Assembly (NCBI GenBank): GCA_963575745.1
Contig: CAUYUJ010002703.1
Span: 401,767 to 465,766 of the forward strand
Length of the DNA: 64,000 nucleotides
From: Prorocentrum cordatum
Lineage: Eukaryota > Sar > Dinophyceae > Prorocentrales > Prorocentraceae
Direction: 5' to 3'
Positions 1-8,949 of this stretch are shown one piece after another; the first letter of the stretch is position 1, and each line of letters starts with the position of its first letter. The notes under the pieces are model-generated. The model did not search any database. It had not been told where the DNA came from and saw only the letters and a program-made list of their open reading frames with translations. Made by a program: the position numbers and the translations under genes.

Positions 1-64
1 GGCGTTCAAACTTGAACGCTGGCGGCGGGGTCACCGCCGGTCGACACGACGCGAACCTACCGTA
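1..64. repeat. dispersed repeat copy with a short hairpin
   Basis: The first bases contain an inverted repeat with 7-bp arms (CGTTCAA / TTGAACG) and a 2-nt loop. They are followed by a stretch (GCCGGTCGACACGACGCGAA) that recurs with few changes at 29375-29395, next to a longer version of the same hairpin. The copy is cut by the window edge. No coding potential is seen. Confidence 0.5.
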
Positions 65-735
65 TCCGCATCCGCGGCCTCGCGGGCCAGGCCCCTGGGT
101 CGAGCCTCCAACGCGGATGCGGGGCCTGTTTGTCGCCGATGCCCCGCGTGGAACGTCTCCGTGCGACCGCGTCCCCGCGGAATCGCGAACCGGAAGCCAG
201 GCCGCGAGGGCGTGGATAGGGGCACGTTCGCCTCTCGTGACCCACCACCTCCCGCGGACCACGTGGCGAGAGATGTCCAGACTGGTGGTCTCGGGACGGG
301 CCTCAGCACCCAGCATCCGGCCCCGACGCAAGAGGCCCGATCGCACGGCCAGATTTCCGCGACTGGGCCCAGCCGTGGAGACGAGAACCAGAGAGGAAGG
401 TCAGGGTCAGGCCCGTGCGCCAGAAGGCGAACCCATGAAGGGCGCAGGCGGTGGTACTCGGCGGCGTGCTATGCACGCGCGCACCACGATCCTAGACAAA
501 GGGGGGACTCATTCACACGGAGCGTTCATCGAGAATGGCCGCAGACAAATCGGAAAGCCCGTGACCCGCCGTTGGAAAACATCTGGAGACCAAGAACGCC
601 TTCGCGGCGACGACCTCTCCTGGGGTGCGATCTGGCCAGGATGGCACCAGGATTCCAGCCATGGTGTCGGGGGCGCCCCAGGAATCCCGCAAGGCCCGAA
701 CACACCGCACCCTGGCCCTCGAAAGTCTACCGGCC
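65..735. other. no gene recognised; GC-rich sequence
   Basis: Open frames run through this stretch on both strands, as expected in GC-rich DNA. None has a recognisable domain, splice context or codon pattern. Nothing else is seen here. Confidence 0.4.
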
Positions 736-1026
736 AACGACGACGACGGACGAGGACTACGACGATGACGACGACGACGACGAAGACCGACGCCGCCTGG
801 AGGCTTCTGGACGTCTCTCGACGACCCGGGAGGCCACCAGGGGCCCCCCAAAAGGCAGAACACCTTTGGAAATGTCTACCCTCGAGGGCTCGCGGCGACG
901 GCGACGACGGCCCTCCGAGGGCCGCCGCGGGCCGCCGAGGGCCGCCGTCTCCGAGGGCCGCCGCCGAGGGCCGCCGTGGGCCCTCCGAGGCCGCCGAGGG
1001 CCCTCCGAGGGCCCTCCGAGGGCTGT

Positions 1027-1103
<77 letters not shown>

Positions 1104-1140
1104 ACGGCCGCGGCAGCGGTGGCCTCGAGCTCGCATAGGC
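736..1140. repeat. GAC/GGC and CCG-rich simple repeat
   Basis: Interrupted (GAC)n, (GGC)n and short CCGCCGAGGG-type repeats. The long Asp-, Arg- or Thr-rich frames across it are translations of the triplet repeat. Confidence 0.7.
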
Positions 1141-1283
1141 GGGCTGCCTGGCGCCGCGGCCGGGGCGCGGCCCGCACCACGCCGCCCCCGGGCGCCGCCC
1201 CCGAGCCGTCGCGGGAGAGGGGGGCGCTCCGCCGTGCCTCGCCCTGGTCTGGTCTGGTCGTGCGCACCCAAGGAGGCGACGAA

Positions 1284-1362
<79 letters not shown>
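1284..1362. repeat. (GAC)n microsatellite
   Basis: An essentially pure GAC array of about 26 units. It produces poly-Asp, poly-Arg and poly-Thr frames that are not genes. Confidence 0.9.
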
Positions 1363-1363
<1 letters not shown>

Positions 1364-1684
1364 AGCCGACGACGACCTCGATATTTCAGCCCCCGCGTGA
1401 ACAAGTCAACTGCTTGACCAACGCTTGCGTCCGAGGCTATGTTTCTGCACTGCGCCCATGGCCAGCGGCGGTGGGGCGCGCGGTGCTGCCACACCGGGCA
1501 AGGGGCAGGACTGGCTCCGCCCCAATTCGGCTCTGGCAGTGGGGCAGGTGCCCTGTGTGCGTGCCCGCACTGTGGTGGCTGGGTCGGGCGGCTGCGAAGC
1601 AGCTCCAAGCGCCCCGTAGCACCGCGCCTGCTGCATCCTCCTGCCGTTTTCCTTCCTCCTCCTGTCTTCCCCTCCTGCTTCTCA

Positions 1685-2150
1685 TAACTCCTCCTCCTCC
1701 TCCTCCTCCTCCTCCTCCTCCTCCTCCTCCTCCTCCTCATCATCATCATCAGCATCATCATCATCATCATCCTTATATTCCTCCTCCTTCTCCTCCTCCT
1801 CCTCCTCATCATCATCATCATCCTGCGTCCTCCTTATCCTCCTCCTCCTCCTCCTGTGCCACCGCCTTTTCTCATGCTATGGGAGGGAGGGCGGCGCCCA
1901 TTGACTCGCGTTATCAGACTACCTGGACCTTTCCCTTCTCCCTGTTCATTATCCTTCTCCTCCTCTTCCTCCTCCTCCGCATCCTTCTCCCTCCTCCTCC
2001 CCCCCCATCGACCCCGTCGGGAATGAGCAAGTAGGCGCAGGAGGGGGGGGCGGGGGTGGGAGGGGGGGCGGGGGGGGGAGGACTTGGGGAAGCGAGGAGG
2101 GGGGGGAGGAGGATGGTGACGAGGAGAAGGGGAAAGAACAAGAGGGGGCG
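1685..2150. repeat. (TCC)n/(ATC)n array followed by G-rich tract
   Basis: TCC and ATC triplets at 1685-1860 and more TCC-rich DNA at 1925-2010 give way to poly-G/GGA-rich DNA at 2038-2120. Pyrimidine-rich then purine-rich sequence on one strand could fold back. No gene is seen here. Confidence 0.75.
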
Positions 2151-2244
2151 CGCATGGTGGGAGACACTAACAAAGGGGAGGAGGCGACGGGCGGACGAGG
2201 AATGAGCGAGGAGGAGGAGGAAGACTACAAAAGCGCGAGGGAGA

Positions 2245-2267
2245 TGTATATATATATATATATATAT
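2245..2267. repeat. (TA)n tract abutting the retrotransposon
   Basis: An alternating TA tract ends exactly where repeat B2 of the retrotransposon begins. A second TA-rich tract lies just beyond the other element end (8950-8985), so the element may have inserted into TA-rich DNA. Confidence 0.8.
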
Positions 2268-2403
2268 GAAACGCCCAGCCCATTTTCCGCCAGGAGTGCG
2301 AAGCGATGCTATCTCTGGTGTCGACAAGTCTTCCGACTTTGCAATCACAGATCACACAGACTCGAGCTCGAGGAAACGCTTAACATCAAGCTAAGCGGGC
2401 ACC
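2268..2403 (-). repeat. retrotransposon repeat B2 (3' terminus)
   Basis: A 136-bp repeat identical by eye to B1 (2539-2674). In minus-strand orientation it is the last part of the element. Its outer end meets a TA tract. Confidence 0.9.
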
Positions 2404-2460
2404 TGAACCATGTTGTTCTGCAATTTTAAAAGGAGAGGGCGGCGGTGGGGCAGACGGTTG

Positions 2461-2538
2461 GCCAGGAAAAACTACAGATCGGTGTTGACGGCGTGTTTCG
2501 GTCTTTTGCATATCATTAATCAGCAAGCTTATACAAAT
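2461..2538 (-). repeat. retrotransposon repeat A2 (internal copy)
   Basis: A 78-bp repeat identical by eye to A1 (8872-8949). It directly abuts B1, so the B1-A2 joint has the same sequence that joining the two element ends (B2 to A1) would give. A 57-bp spacer (2404-2460) separates it from B2. Confidence 0.9.
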
Positions 2539-2674
2539 GAAACGCCCAGCCCATTTTCCGCCAGGAGTGCGAAGCGATGCTATCTCTGGTGTCGACAAGT
2601 CTTCCGACTTTGCAATCACAGATCACACAGACTCGAGCTCGAGGAAACGCTTAACATCAAGCTAAGCGGGCACC
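2539..2674 (-). repeat. retrotransposon repeat B1 (internal copy)
   Basis: A 136-bp direct repeat of B2, placed between the coding region and A2. This matches the split-direct-repeat arrangement of PAT-like elements. Confidence 0.9.
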
Positions 2675-2722
2675 AACTATTTTTTGCACAGAACAACTCT
2701 TCTTCCAAAAACGCTACTGGCT

Positions 2723-3490
2723 TCAGCCGCACCAAATTCTCTGCATTCGCTGATCTTTCTTTTCGGCAAGCGCGAGCTGGAAGCATCGGACGATGTTAGT
2801 GCACAAATCAGCTGGATAAGCCTCGGCCAGGAGCGTGCGAAAAACGCCGTCAGCATTTTTTCCTTGCAACTGATCATGCGGGCGGCCCGTGCGGGAACAG
2901 ATCCCGCGGGGGCCTCGACAGAGGCAATGCAACGGCTGGAGGTCTACGTGATCGTATATAATGCGAGTGCGCTTTCGGCAAGACTGGCCGAACTGGCAGA
3001 AATCCAACACGACAGAGCGACATTTTCTTTGCAATCTAATGAATTGAGGCGTCAGCCAAATTCTAGACATGTGAGGGTTCTCGATTGCTACCGGCACGCG
3101 CACGGCTTGGCACAGCATAAACAGCGAGGCTGAGAACTTCATCAGGGCGCTGCCGACCCTGACCTTTTCAGCGTCACGAGGCGCCAGGTCGGGCAACCCC
3201 ATCACGTGCAGGTCACTCCGCAAGGGCGGGGGCCCTGGACGGATGTCCCGTGCACGGCTCCAGCTGTGGCAAGGGGTGCCCAGCCAGATGGCAGCAATCA
3301 GCCCGTTGTTGACCCATCCTCGCACCAGGCGTTGCACCCGCTGGCGAGTGAGGTCATACTCATCTCCCCAGCGGATGTCCCACTCAAAAATGGCATAGCC
3401 CAAAACATGCTGGCGACGTCGCCAGGCTCGGCTGAGATTGCCGGAGCCGCTGAACACCTCGAGCGCTACGGCCCCGCCCGCACGGGCGGC
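2723..3490 (-). pseudogene. cytosine-5 DNA methyltransferase-like domain of the retrotransposon
   Basis: The last domain of the pol region, about 250 residues. Motifs in order are EVFSGSGNLSRA (SAM-binding motif I), FEWDIRWGDEYD (acidic motif II), GTPCHSWSRAR (motif IV with the Pro-Cys pair holding the catalytic Cys), AIENPH (motif VI, ENP instead of the usual ENV) and a QFGQSCRKRTR stretch resembling motif VIII. A Cys/His-rich tail (HCLCRGPRGICSRTG) follows. The domain would transfer a methyl group to DNA cytosine, if it is active. A frameshift near 3470-3500 separates it from the upstream recombinase, so it is not read in one frame in this copy. The classic DIRS methylase is a Dam-type adenine enzyme lying before the recombinase. 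Here the motifs are Dcm-like and the domain follows the recombinase. The target-recognition region was not identified. Confidence 0.75.
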
Positions 3491-4930
3491 AAAGGCCGGC
3501 AGCGCTCGCAGAGGACGTCGCCAATCTTCTTGGCGCAGGCGATGGCGTGGTCGAGGAACGGCTGCGGCAGCTTGGCCAGCTGGTCGGCGATGCGGCCTCC
3601 CTTGCCGTACCTCGTCACCGAGCTGTCGCTGGCCCAGCGGCCGCGGGCCTTCACCTCCGCGATGCCGCGGCGGCCGCTGGCCAGGTCGGCGGACGCTCCG
3701 CCGTGTCGCAGCTGGTACAGGCCTGGTGGGCCCTCGAGGCCCAGCTGCTGGCCCGCCGTGCGAAACGCCTGTGCAAGCTGCACGTACCGCACCTGGGCCA
3801 CGAGACCCTTGTCGTCGACGCCGGCCTTGAGCAGCTTCAGCACGTCGCCGATGAAGCGGTAGAAAGGCAGGTCGCCCAGCACGCTCTCGTTGAAAGCGCC
3901 GGTCTTGCTGGGCGTCTCCTCCTCCATGGGGAACAGCACGAGCGACCACGCATCGTGACCTGCCGCCCGCACCGGCGGCACCACTTGCCGCCCGGTCAGC
4001 GACATCAGCTCCACGGGACGCAGGTAGAACACGAACATCGCGATGATGAGGCGGGCAGCGTGCAGGTCCTGGTTCGCCACGAGCTTGTTTGCCACCGCGC
4101 AGGCGACCTCCCATGGCAGCGGCAGCCGGCTCCGAGGCGGCACCAGTCGCCTCCACCCCTTCAGCGCTCGGCTGAACCGGGGCAGTCCGGCGACGGACAG
4201 GAGCCGCGGGTAGTAGTACAGCAGCACCGCCTTGAGCCTTGTCCCCTCCTGGGCGTCGCCGCCGTCGAAGAACGCGCGGTGGGCCCACTCCACGGCTGCC
4301 TCGTCGTAGTCCTGAGCGGCCTTGAGGCGCAGGCCCAGGTCTTGGAGAACACCCTGAACTCCACGAGCACCGACTGGTAGACCCGCTGGTTGTGGTCGCC
4401 CACGCTCTCCCTCTCGAGCAGCGAGAGGCCCTCGCCGTCTGTCACGCGCTTGTCCTCGGCGAACTTCGCTTGCCGGACAGCGGCCCGCTCCCCCCTCGTG
4501 GCCAGCACCTCGGGCCGAGGCTTGGCGGGTCTCGCCGATGCCTTCGCCCGGGCTTGCCTCTGGGTCGGCCGCGGCCGCGGACCAGACTTGGACAGTGCCG
4601 CTGCTCGCGACAGGGTGAGCGGCTCGCCCTGCACAGGTCGCCGCTTCGCAGACCCGCCTGGCCTCACCAGGCTGCCGGTCGCCAGAACCACATCCCCCGA
4701 AGACGGCAGGGTCGAAGCACCTGCGAGTGGTCGCGGGAGGCCGGTCGTCATCCGGCTCGGACAGACCTGGTGGAGGCCGAAAGCGCCCAGGTTTGAGCCC
4801 AAATGGCTTCGGCTGATAGCGACGCGAAGGCTCGTCGGCCACATTCAACTCAGACCGAATCCACCGAACTCGAGGATACAAATCGGCCGCAAACACCGTC
4901 GCCGCCCACTCTCGACGATCGGCCCTTCTC
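3466..4930 (-). pseudogene. tyrosine recombinase domain (and RNase H end) of the retrotransposon
   Basis: The frame starts with the end of RNase H (SELNVADEPSRRY, a typical retroelement RNase H C-terminus). A Pro/Arg-rich linker follows, then a phage-integrase-type tyrosine recombinase. Visible motifs are an N-terminal helical region (AVEWAHRAFFDGGD), the first catalytic Arg in FYLRPVELMSL, box II as YQLRHGGAS (Tyr in place of the first His of H-x-x-R) and the nucleophile Tyr in GRWASDSSVTRYGK. This enzyme would integrate the circular DNA copy. The frame ends about 40 residues after the nucleophile, where a frameshift separates it from the methyltransferase domain. Confidence 0.85.
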
Positions 4931-5401
4931 AAGGGCCAGGACCTCGGACATCCCGTCGGTCAGAAACAAAATCCGCTTGCCAAACTCGCTTAAACCCCGG
5001 CTCGCATGTCGGACCCCCCAGACCAGAGCGCGCCCTTCCAAGATGGGCATCGCCTCCCGTCGCATCCAGCGGCCGGCCGAAATGGTGGTCCAGGATCCCT
5101 CAAGGATTTCGGGCCCGATCTCCGGGACAGCCCCACTCCGATCCGCCTCGCCGAGGGCTTCCAGGTGCCGAGCCGTCCCGACACGATCCAGGTCGTCCAG
5201 ACCGGCCGCCGCGGCTAAGTTCAGCTCCTCCCGGAGCGAGGCGTCTCTCGGCCGAACGCGATCCTCGGCCCCCCGCGAGAAGCGCCACCGGTCCGACCAC
5301 CGGCCAGCCTCCGCGATGGACCGAGCGTCGCGCTCAGCCAAGCAAGCCCCCCGACCAAGGGGAGGCGTCTGTACACCGCACCTTTGAGCTCCAGTCGGCA
5401 T
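4900..5401 (-). pseudogene. RNase H domain segment of the retrotransposon
   Basis: A short frame linking the end of the RT frame to the recombinase frame. RNase H acidic residues can be placed as Asp in CTDASPW (just upstream, RT frame), Glu in ILEGRALVWG and Asp in FLTDGMSEV. The final Asp is in VADEPSR of the following frame. The domain would degrade the RNA of the RNA-DNA hybrid. Frameshifts at both ends (a six-C plus-strand run at 5348-5353, and around 4921-4935) show decay or assembly error. Confidence 0.75.
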
Positions 5402-7044
5402 CGAGGCGACGACGGAGGAGGGGGAGGAGACCTACTGCCCAACGAAGCTCCCTCCGCACGGCAGCCCACAACCTACGGCGAGTGTCGGCCCCCCGCTGAC
5501 TGAAGGCATACGCAGCGGAGAACACACACAGGGCCTCAGGCCGAATTCGAGCGGCAACCGTGAAATGTCCAATGATGGCCTCGAGGTCCCTACCAGTAGC
5601 GAAGCCCCTCTCTAGGGGCCCTTCCATGCCGAGACGGAGCCTCCACACTCGGCGAGGGCTCACACGAACCTGAGGGCACTCGTCACTAAACTCCCAACCC
5701 AAGACGGACCCGCCAACCGAGCTCTCACGAAGATGCATGCAGAGCCCCGCGGTGGTCAGGGCGTCTAGAACGGAATCGGCCACGGCATCGACCTCACTGG
5801 CCTGACGCCCGATGGCCGCAAAGTTGTCCACGTATTCCGTGTGAGCAAACCCCGAGCGGCCCAGACGCACCCCGGGCTTCTTATCCGAGAGCTTGTTTGA
5901 GAGGGACACGCCGGGCTGCCGAAAGGCATGAAATTCGTGAATTCGCTGGCACCACCACAAAGCATGGTTCCAACCCATCGGCACAACACGCAGGTGCGGG
6001 TACACGAGCTGGGTCGGAGAGACAGCGGCGCCGTCGAGCTCAGAGACTCCAGCGAGTCCAGCCGTGACAGGGCGGAGACAGAATAAGGGGACGAGCTCAG
6101 GAGGGAGGAGGAGGTGGTAAAAAAGCATCCTGGATGTCGACCTGGGCGAGGCACACTGGGGGCCCCGGGTCAACCTCGAGGGGCGCGAACGATCCGCCAG
6201 TGGCCAGGTCGACCGGATCAGGAGAGGCGAAACACAAGTTGGATAAACGCGCGTCGACAATCAATCTTTGCTTGCCGTTCTTTTTCCAAACAGTAAACAG
6301 GCCTACCCGGGGCGATCCATGCCGCCTCCACTCGAGCATGCCTGCGCCGTCGAGGGCCGCAAGGAGTCGCGCATGCCGGCGCGGCCTCCCCTGCAGCGAA
6401 GGATCGTAGTATGGGCGCTTCAAGGCCGACTCGGCCACCCGCGCCGCCGCCTCCGATGGAGGCAAAACTTTGTCTTTTAAAAAGGCATCGACTACCATTG
6501 GACCCTCATCCCCGAGCAAAGTAGTCAGCGCCCGAGGACCGTCCCCACCAGCGGGCAGAGACAAAAAAGAAATGTCGAGCCGAGCAACGGACACCTTCTC
6601 GCCGGTGTAGCTGCGCTTGGCCAGGAGCTCCGCGAGGGCTCCCTGGCGAGTCAGGTCGGCGGGCGGCCGTCCGAGCTCAGCTACCGCAGCCTGGATCATC
6701 CCCAAGCTGCGCTCCTGCCCGGCACTGGCCCGCTGTCCCTGAGGTTGCGGATCAGCAGACCCGCGGTCGAGCTCGTTCAGCGTGATCGCGCAGCAGCGAG
6801 CCCAGTCTTCGCAATGGGCTCGCTCCCCTCGGCGGCGTTGCCCCCGACGAGACTTTGGCTGGCCGCCATCGTCGCTGCCCGTGCTCGGCAGGCGGTAGTG
6901 AGGCAGAGGAAGCAGATCACGGTTGACAGCCCTGCCCTCATGTGAGCCACGTACATCGGCCGCGCTGGGGCTCATCTCCAGCGGCCCCCCTGCATACTCG
7001 CCGCGGGATCGGGGACTCCCGCGGCGGCCCCATTCACTGGTCAT
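5334..7044 (-). pseudogene. reverse transcriptase (pol start) of the retrotransposon
   Basis: The pol frame opens with ATG at 7044, overlapping the end of the gag-like frame by 11 nt (ATGACCAGTGA). After a poorly conserved N-terminal region come RT motifs: FTVWKKNGKQRLIVDAR (fingers), LAQVDIQDAF (first catalytic Asp), VVPMGWNHALWWCQ and HTEYVDNFAAIG, where the usual YxDD is YVDN. A connection region follows (RLRLGMEGPLERGFATGRDL) and then the start of RNase H (CTDASPW). A six-A run on the plus strand (6119-6124) shifts the frame inside the DIQDAF motif, and one base fewer restores it. The enzyme would copy element RNA into DNA. Confidence 0.85.
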
Positions 7045-8416
7045 GCTTGCCCGCGAGTCGCCGTCCCTCGCGGGCTTTCCTCATCTGCTTCATGATGCCA
7101 GAGTCCCGCTCCAGCTCGGAGGCGACGTAGGTCAGCAGCTCGGGAGCCACCATCACCTCGCCGTACTCACGATGCTTCCCCGAGAAGACGGCCATCTCCT
7201 CAAGGCGCGCACCCTTGCCGCCCTTCTTGTCCTGCTGCTTGCTGGAGTCCGACTGCCGATGGACCTCGTAGTAGAAGTACTCGATGAGCTGCATCCGCCG
7301 TACGATGTCCTCCGCCGCCGCTAGGTTCACAACGTCGCACTGGTCGTGGGTCCCCAAGCGCTCGAGGATCTTCGCCAGCGTCTCGTGCTCGGACACCCCC
7401 CACTGGTCCATGGACAGCCTGTTGTCGGCCCGCCAGCGCCGATCCCAGCCCACGGGCCCCTCACTCCGTCGGTCGAGGAACTTAGTGCACCACTCTGCCG
7501 TCTGTGGGCCCGGCACGGGCCAGTCCGTCTGCTTCACTGCGCTCACATCACGGGCCACGTCACGCCAGGGACGATGTCGGTCGCCTCGGGAGTCCCTCTG
7601 CAACTTCAGCAACCTCGCGTCGTGGTGGGCCTCCTTCGACCTGTAGGCCTCCACATCCGCGTCGCCGATGTCCTCCATCAGCACGGACACCCCCATCAGC
7701 ACGATCACCCCCTTTCGGCCCGACACCATCTCCGAGCCGTTGAACGCCACGTCATCTCCTCGGCCCACGCTGCCTCCAGGGAACTCAACGCTCTCAGCCG
7801 CCACCCAGCGCACAGTGTGGACCGTCACCGGCTGCACCGTCGGCCGCGCTGGCGGCCGGAAGTCGCGGCCGACCCCCATGAGGCCCTGGAGCGCCGCCGG
7901 GCCCGGCCCGTCGTCCTCGCCCTCGCCAGGCGCCCCCGGCGCGGGAGGCTGGGCCGGCACGTAAGCGGGCGCGCCTGCCGCCACGCGGCCAGCCCCACCC
8001 GCCTGGGCCACGGCCGGCCCGGCGGCAGCGCCGCCCGCGGCGCCAGCGGCACCTCCAGCTCCCCACACGGCGATGCCGTACCCGCGGCGCTGATCCTCCA
8101 GCCCAGCGGTGTAGGCACCCTCCTGCATCAGTCTGCGCAGCGTCGCCGCCGACGGGAACTGACCGAAGTGATAGATCAGGTTCCGCGGCACGCCCTCTGG
8201 CACCTCGTTGTTCGGGCCCAACCAACGCACGGCGACGGCGTCATTGAAGTCCTCAATGTACATGTCACCATCCGGCGTCAGGATGAGGGCCCGGGAGTCC
8301 GAGGACACCAGTCCGGCGAGCACTACTCTCCAGTGCCACTCCGCGGCCCCGTAGTTCACCAGACAGCTGCGACCGGCCAGATGCAGGGTGCCCTGCGGAT
8401 GGCCCCGCGCCTGCAT
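7034..8416 (-). CDS. Gag-like ORF of the retrotransposon
   Basis: An uninterrupted frame of 460 codons from ATG at 8416, immediately upstream of pol and overlapping its start. A hydrophobic/aromatic N-terminal part (AAEWHWRVVLAGLV) is followed by a globular-looking segment, a Gly/Ala/Pro-rich hinge at about residues 120-175, and a charged helical C-terminal half ending in KHDQ. No zinc knuckle is seen. Position suggests a structural nucleic-acid-packaging role, which is inference. A frame change near 8400-8420 probably splits it from the Cys-rich N-terminal segment upstream. Confidence 0.6.
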   Translation of the reverse strand: MQARGHPQGTLHLAGRSCLVNYGAAEWHWRVVLAGLVSSDSRALILTPDGDMYIEDFNDAVAVRWLGPNNEVPEGVPRNLIYHFGQFPSAATLRRLMQEGAYTAGLEDQRRGYGIAVWGAGGAAGAAGGAAAGPAVAQAGGAGRVAAGAPAYVPAQPPAPGAPGEGEDDGPGPAALQGLMGVGRDFRPPARPTVQPVTVHTVRWVAAESVEFPGGSVGRGDDVAFNGSEMVSGRKGVIVLMGVSVLMEDIGDADVEAYRSKEAHHDARLLKLQRDSRGDRHRPWRDVARDVSAVKQTDWPVPGPQTAEWCTKFLDRRSEGPVGWDRRWRADNRLSMDQWGVSEHETLAKILERLGTHDQCDVVNLAAAEDIVRRMQLIEYFYYEVHRQSDSSKQQDKKGGKGARLEEMAVFSGKHREYGEVMVAPELLTYVASELERDSGIMKQMRKAREGRRLAGKHDQ

Positions 8417-8819
8417 GGCGCCTCGCGCAGCACGTACCCAGGACGAAGCCGACCAGCACCGCCACGCCGCCGAGCCCGCACGCGAAGCTCAGCGCCACTT
8501 GTGTCTCCGGCCAGCAGTCTTGCCGGCCCAGCGCCTCGGCGGCCTCCGCCGGGCACGTGCTCGGCGGGCACGCGGGCGGAGGCGGGCACGCCGGCGCCGC
8601 GGGCGCCTCGGGGCAGGCGCGGGCCTCCACGGCCGGCACCGCCGGGCAGGTGACGCTCACCTGCGGGCACGAGACCGCCGGCGCTGGCGGGCACGTGCAA
8701 GCGCCCGCCGGCGGGCAGGCCGGCGAGGCTGGGCACGGTGGCGGCTGGCACTTCCCCAGCCACGCGCCGCCCAGGTTGGCCACCCCCAGCACGGCGGCCT
8801 GGGCAAGCTGGCCCAGCAT
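8265..8819 (-). CDS. Cys/Pro-rich segment with a membrane-like helix (N-terminal Gag part)
   Basis: The first ATG inside repeat A1 is at 8819. The predicted product begins with a short hydrophobic region (LGQLAQAAVLGVANLGGAWLG). About 60 residues of Cys-Pro repeats follow (CPPAP, CPAVPA, CPPPPACPP and similar). A hydrophobic stretch (VALSFACGLGGVAVLVGFVL) then resembles a transmembrane helix and ends in CCARR. After that the frame diverges from the 460-codon Gag-like frame, so only residues 1 to about 135 are likely to be real. A Cys-rich, possibly membrane-anchored leader on Gag is unusual for retrotransposons. Confidence 0.5.
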   Translation of the reverse strand: MLGQLAQAAVLGVANLGGAWLGKCQPPPCPASPACPPAGACTCPPAPAVSCPQVSVTCPAVPAVEARACPEAPAAPACPPPPACPPSTCPAEAAEALGRQDCWPETQVALSFACGLGGVAVLVGFVLGTCCARRHAGAGPSAGHPASGRSQLSGELRGRGVALESSARRTGVLGLPGPHPDAGW

Positions 8820-8871
8820 CAAGGGCCCCTGGTCCGTTTCCCCCCTGCCCCCCGGGGAGGGGGGGGCTCGA

Positions 8872-8949
8872 GCCAGGAAAAACTACAGATCGGTGTTGAC
8901 GGCGTGTTTCGGTCTTTTGCATATCATTAATCAGCAAGCTTATACAAAT
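8872..8949 (-). repeat. retrotransposon repeat A1 (5' terminus)
   Basis: A 78-bp repeat identical by eye to A2 (2461-2538). It forms the 5' end of the element in minus-strand sense. The outer flank is TA-rich. Confidence 0.9.

Larger units (their letters stand above)
2268..8949 (-). mobile_element. PAT/VIPER-like tyrosine-recombinase retrotransposon with a methyltransferase domain
   Basis: This is a nearly complete DIRS-group retrotransposon of about 6.7 kb, read on the minus strand. It is bounded by split direct repeats in the order A1 (8872-8949), coding region, B1 (2539-2674), A2 (2461-2538), B2 (2268-2403). That arrangement is typical of PAT-like elements, which replicate by reverse transcription and integrate a circular DNA with a tyrosine recombinase instead of a DDE integrase. 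The coding order is Gag-like protein, reverse transcriptase, RNase H, tyrosine recombinase, then a cytosine-5 methyltransferase-like domain. The gag and pol starts overlap. The pol frame is interrupted by four frameshifts, so this copy is probably dead unless some are assembly errors. No flanking target duplication is seen, as expected for this class. Family assignment rests on the repeat layout and motifs read by eye. Confidence 0.88.

Noticed and set aside
12-1400. 462-codon plus-strand frame ending in poly-Asp.
   Set aside because: It consists of GC-rich filler and GAC/GAT repeat translation, and overlaps equally long frames on the other strand.
4792-4812. Second spliced-leader-like 21-mer on the minus strand (18 of 21 matches).
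   Set aside because: It lies inside the pol reading frame of the retrotransposon, just after the DEPSR RNase H motif, where it encodes QPKPFGLK. There is no mRNA start here, so the similarity is best seen as chance.
7346-8653. 435-codon plus-strand frame.
   Set aside because: It is antisense to the Gag-like ORF, with Arg/His/Pro-rich composition typical of the antisense of a GC-rich coding region.
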